A stretch of DNA of 64,000 nt, taken from contig OX637362.1 in the NCBI GenBank assembly GCA_951799405.1, forward strand, positions 11,270,493 to 11,334,492, given 5' to 3'. Below the pieces are notes generated by a model. That model saw nothing but the letters and a program-made list of their open reading frames with translations. It was not told the origin of the DNA and did no database searches. The DNA is from Agapetus fuscipes. Lineage: Eukaryota; Arthropoda; Insecta; Trichoptera; Glossosomatidae. Position 1 is the stretch's first letter. Every line of letters begins with the position of its first letter. Position numbers and translations under genes: made by a program. Of this stretch, positions 61,333-64,000 are shown in pieces.

Positions 61333-62352
61333 AATGGTTATTTATGCCACTGCCTAGTAATAATGATAGTCTTTGTAACACGAGTGCTAGTTTGTGCCAT
61401 GAGGCGCAGCCGAATGGCACAATAGACAGCAAGAGTGTTACAAAGACTAATTACGTGCAGTGGCATACAATACTTTTTCTACGACCATGAAATAAATAAC
61501 AAAATAGTAAATAATAGTCATTATAATGTACTCGTCCATTTGAAGTAATTAATACCCCACCTTTGTCAAACCGTGTAATTTATCATTCCCCTCGATTATC
61601 TAATCTAATCTGCAAAGATATATTACACTTGGGATTCATTTTAAATTTATGCCCACAAGCAGACACATATAAGGTTGCGCTTATACATGCCGCATATAAG
61701 GGTTAATATTCAAACCCAAAACTCAAATAAACATAAGCTCTACAACCACTGAAGCAGGGGTGTCATTGGCAAAGTGAACCAAGTTTTTACAGCATAGATG
61801 GTAAACCTCATAGATGGTCAACCTCATACCGACCTATTAGCCAAGTAACTGTTTAAGTTTTTTTTTTTTTGCGGTGCAAATATTTTGCATTATTTACTTT
61901 CAAGCCTTCTGTTTTCCTTCGAAAAAAGGAAAGCTACAATTTGGAGTATTTTGATAAATAACATTGATGAATTATTACACTATTTACAATTTTTATTTGA
62001 CTCTACGCATACAATATATTCATTTTCATTTGAACAAAGATTGAACATAGTGGGGAGGAACTATCAATAAATTGAAAATATTCATGTAATGGCTGACGTT
62101 TAAACGTGGTTGCTATGGAAACGGCCAATGATAGTTTGTTATCGGTTGCATAGAAGGATAGCCTCATACAAGATTGATACTCGAAATTAAAAAATGGTTC
62201 CATTTCTGACAATGCGCATGCGCACATTTTCATTTCAACACCGTTATCAGTTGCGTAATGTAACATTACGCAACGGGTGTGAAAATGTATAGCATTGTGA
62301 TTGCGTTAGCCGTTTTGTAATTAGTAAATTACGAAATGGGAGTAGAAAAAAT
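61333..62352 (+). repeat. Repeat G, copy 2, with family C inside
   Basis: The foldback (61340-61470), a family C unit (61600-61855, minus), the T-rich block and the GCGTAATGTAACATTACGC palindrome at 62247 follow in the same order as at 36625. It has no MITE F. It contains about 90 bases around 62040-62150 not present in copy 1. Confidence 0.85.
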
Positions 62353-62465
62353 ATATTTTTAACAACTTTGTTTTTGATTACGGAAAGTATATTAAGTTCC
62401 ACGAAAACAATCCGTTTGTACCCTCACAGGATGACACTTTCAACGATTGATTCCGTATCTGGTCC

Positions 62466-62615
62466 ATAAAAAATATTTTGGTTGGCGTAAGACCGGCCCC
62501 CTTACCTGTAAAAATAAATAGGTTTCACTCGCCACATGCGAAATCCTTCGGGGATAACGTGGCAAGAAGTTACACTATATGTGTAGCTTAGTTGCGTAGT
62601 TGCGTTGTGTTGCAT
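62466..62615 (+). repeat. SINE A 3' half
   Basis: TTGGTTGGCGTAAGACCGGC to GTAGCTTAGTTGCGTAGTTG; head missing. Confidence 0.88.
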
Positions 62616-62741
62616 TATTTGCCTATACCCAATGCACGCGCCTGCAGGATAAGAATAAATGGAGGAGACTTTGCAGAGATTTTTGGCCACCGTAACGAGA
62701 AGCGGCGACAGTCTCACATTTAGAGTAACAGCTGTCCGGTT

Positions 62742-63030
62742 TGGTGACCGGTCCATAGTCCAGTGGCAACACTTTGGTCTTATAAATGGAAGGTTGTGGG
62801 TTCGAATCACGGCGGAGCACAAAAAATATACCATTTATATTTTCAAATTTACCCTTCCCTGGGTTGAAAAATTCATAAACCTTTACCAAAGACCGGTCAT
62901 CAAAAGGTCTATCCAGCCTTACAGCAACTGGGTCTTGCTTGAGAATTGGCGCTTTCTACAGTGACGACCAGGCACACAAATTCACACAAAATCAGCGCTC
63001 ACTAAATAAATCAGCCTAATTTAATGTTAT
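62742..63030 (+). mobile_element. SINE B, complete, next to a splice acceptor
   Basis: GACCGGTCCATAGTCCAGTG head, B box GGGTTCGAATCACGGCGG, body, end CAGCGCTCACTAAATAAATC with a short T-rich tail. It ends about 30 bases before the acceptor of the next exon, so it may supply part of the branch-point region. Confidence 0.9.
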
Positions 63031-63061
63031 TTTTTTTTAACTGGGTATTTACTGGTTGCAG

Positions 63062-63263
63062 GTCCCACGGGGCGCGGGGGGCGCAAGCTGGAGGAGATGC
63101 GCGACAAGTACCAGAAGGCGTGCCGCAAGCTGCACCTCACGCACAACGAGTACGTGCTGCTGCTCGCCGCTGCCGGGGAGTGCGAGAGGGACCTCAGGGC
63201 CGTGCAGCTGCCGGCAGCCGTGGCCAGGCAGCGCGCGCAGCAGGACAGCACGGTGCTGGCGTG
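63062..63263 (+). CDS. Fps85D: Fer/Fps-type tyrosine kinase, F-BAR exon
   Basis: 202 bases, strongly GC-rich against AT-rich introns, between TGGTTGCAG and GTGAGG. It encodes GRGGRKLEEMRDKYQKACRK, then LHLTHNEYVLLLAAAGECER and an Ala/Arg/Gln-rich end. The K-Y-x-K-A-x-x-K-L-H-x-x-H-N-x-Y-V-L pattern is diagnostic for the F-BAR domain of Fer/Fes kinases. The exon ends in phase 2 (GCG TG|G, Trp). The kinase acts downstream of receptors and cadherins at membranes and the cytoskeleton (family knowledge). Confidence 0.88.
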
Positions 63264-63344
63264 GTGAGGAACCTGTCCATGGCGCTGCAGCTTACTCATT
63301 CCTGCTTTAACATTTCCCACAATTCCCTCTTCAAGTCAAGGAGT

Positions 63345-63435
63345 TGACGTAAGGCTAGAGTCCATACCTGTGAAGATGAATAAATCCCACCTGCCACATA
63401 CGACTCCTTCGGGTACAGCACTGTAAGAATTGCAA
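63345..63435 (+). repeat. SINE A 3' fragment, old
   Basis: GAGTTGACGTAAGGCTAGAG to GGTACAGCACTGTAAGAATT. Confidence 0.65.
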
Positions 63436-63441
63436 ACTGGC

Positions 63442-63672
63442 TGACCGGTCCGTAGTCCTTCGGACACTTCAGACTCGTCAATGGAAGGTTGTGGGTTCGA
63501 ATCCTGACGGGGCACAAAAAATATACCATTTATATCTTCAAATTTGCTCGTCTCTGGGTTGAAATATTCATAAAGCCTTTACCAAAGACCGGCCACTAAA
63601 GGTTCATCCAGCCTAACAGCAACTAGGTCTTCCTTGAGTATTGGCACTGTGTAGCGATGACCAAGCTCACAC
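63442..63672 (+). mobile_element. SINE B, near complete
   Basis: GACCGGTCCGTAGTCCTTCG head with a small deletion, B box GGGTTCGAATCCTGACGG, body to GATGACCAAGCTCACACC. It lies in the intron between the last two exons. Confidence 0.85.
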
Positions 63673-63774
63673 CCGGTGAATCACTTTAAAAATGTATAGG
63701 TACATTTTTCTTTTGAAATGCCAACATGGCGTCCTCACATTCCTGACTAAGTATTGTTGCTTTATTTATTTCAG

Positions 63775-63912
63775 GCGTGCCTTCCTGCTGGAGGTCGCCC
63801 AGTGCACGGACGTCACCTCGGAGCAGTGCCAGGAGGCCCAGAAGACCTTGGAGACCACCATACAGAACATCAAACCACAAGACGAGTACAAGGACTTCAA
63901 TGACAGATTCAA
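63775..63912 (+). CDS. Fps85D: Fer/Fps-type tyrosine kinase, F-BAR exon
   Basis: 138 bases between TTTATTTCAG and a GTTAGT donor. It encodes RAFLLEVAQCTDVTSEQCQE and a TTIQNIKPQDEYKDFNDRF end. It matches the last F-BAR helices of Fer/Fes, where the Q-x-x-x-x-I-x-P-x-x-E-Y-x-x-F segment precedes the linker to the coiled-coil and SH2 domain. The first codon joins in phase with the preceding exon (Trp). The SH2 and kinase exons must lie to the right of the window. The donor position is inferred from the GTTAGT motif and the protein pattern. Confidence 0.85.
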
Positions 63913-64000
63913 GTTAGTTGCGTGATGGATTATTTGCATATCTAAACAAATTTTGGGATACATTCAATGGATACAATAGAATTGAGTTATTACTTTTTAA

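Overview
The window is eukaryotic, repeat-dense insect DNA, AT-rich, with one recognisable host gene. A lepidopteran source is the best guess. The supports are tRNA-derived SINEs at high copy, RTE and CR1-like LINEs, PIF/Harbinger, hAT and rosa-type mariner DNA elements, frequent TAGGTACCTA-like motifs, and arthropod-type 5S rRNA copies. No database search was possible, so species and family names rest on visible motifs, termini and target-site duplications (TSDs).

Host gene: three + strand exons near the right end (59226-59322, 63062-63263, 63775-63912) join in phase. They encode the middle and C-terminal part of the F-BAR domain of a Fer/Fes-type non-receptor tyrosine kinase (Fps85D in Drosophila). 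The first F-BAR exons and the SH2-kinase part were not found and should lie outside the window or in exons too small to see. Much of the window may be intron or 5' flank of this gene.

Layout: 0-20 kb is a mosaic of SINEs (families called A and B here), an abundant 250-bp LINE-tail repeat (family C), a nested foldback element (3.2 kb), a minisatellite (6.3 kb), a 5S rRNA-like copy, a gag fragment (8.9 kb), a 756-bp inverted-repeat element (10 kb) and a shrunken Harbinger element (14.5-15.2 kb). At 21.2-27.4 kb an RTE-like LINE is split by a CR1-like LINE whose 1021-codon ORF is intact; both insertions have visible TSDs. From 27 to 39 kb come SINEs, MITEs nested in a SINE and in a 5S copy, and a 1155-bp hAT element. 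A 3.5-kb LTR element with no gag-pol (39971-43455) is followed by an incomplete LTR at 46.6 kb. From 47 to 59 kb lie more family C copies, an RTE fragment and a TIR element carrying a motif array. The introns of the kinase gene hold a rosa-type mariner, SINEs and a second copy of a 1-kb repeat.

How the parts relate: most of the DNA is explained by layers of insertion. Several layers can be ordered: family C interrupted by SINE A and by the LTR element, SINE A by a MITE, the 5S copy by a MITE, LINE by LINE, and hAT by SINE D. Family C sits repeatedly downstream of RTE C-terminal coding fragments in the same orientation, so it is best read as the 3' region of an RTE-like LINE or a SINE-like derivative of it. 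Family letters A to K are labels used only in this annotation.
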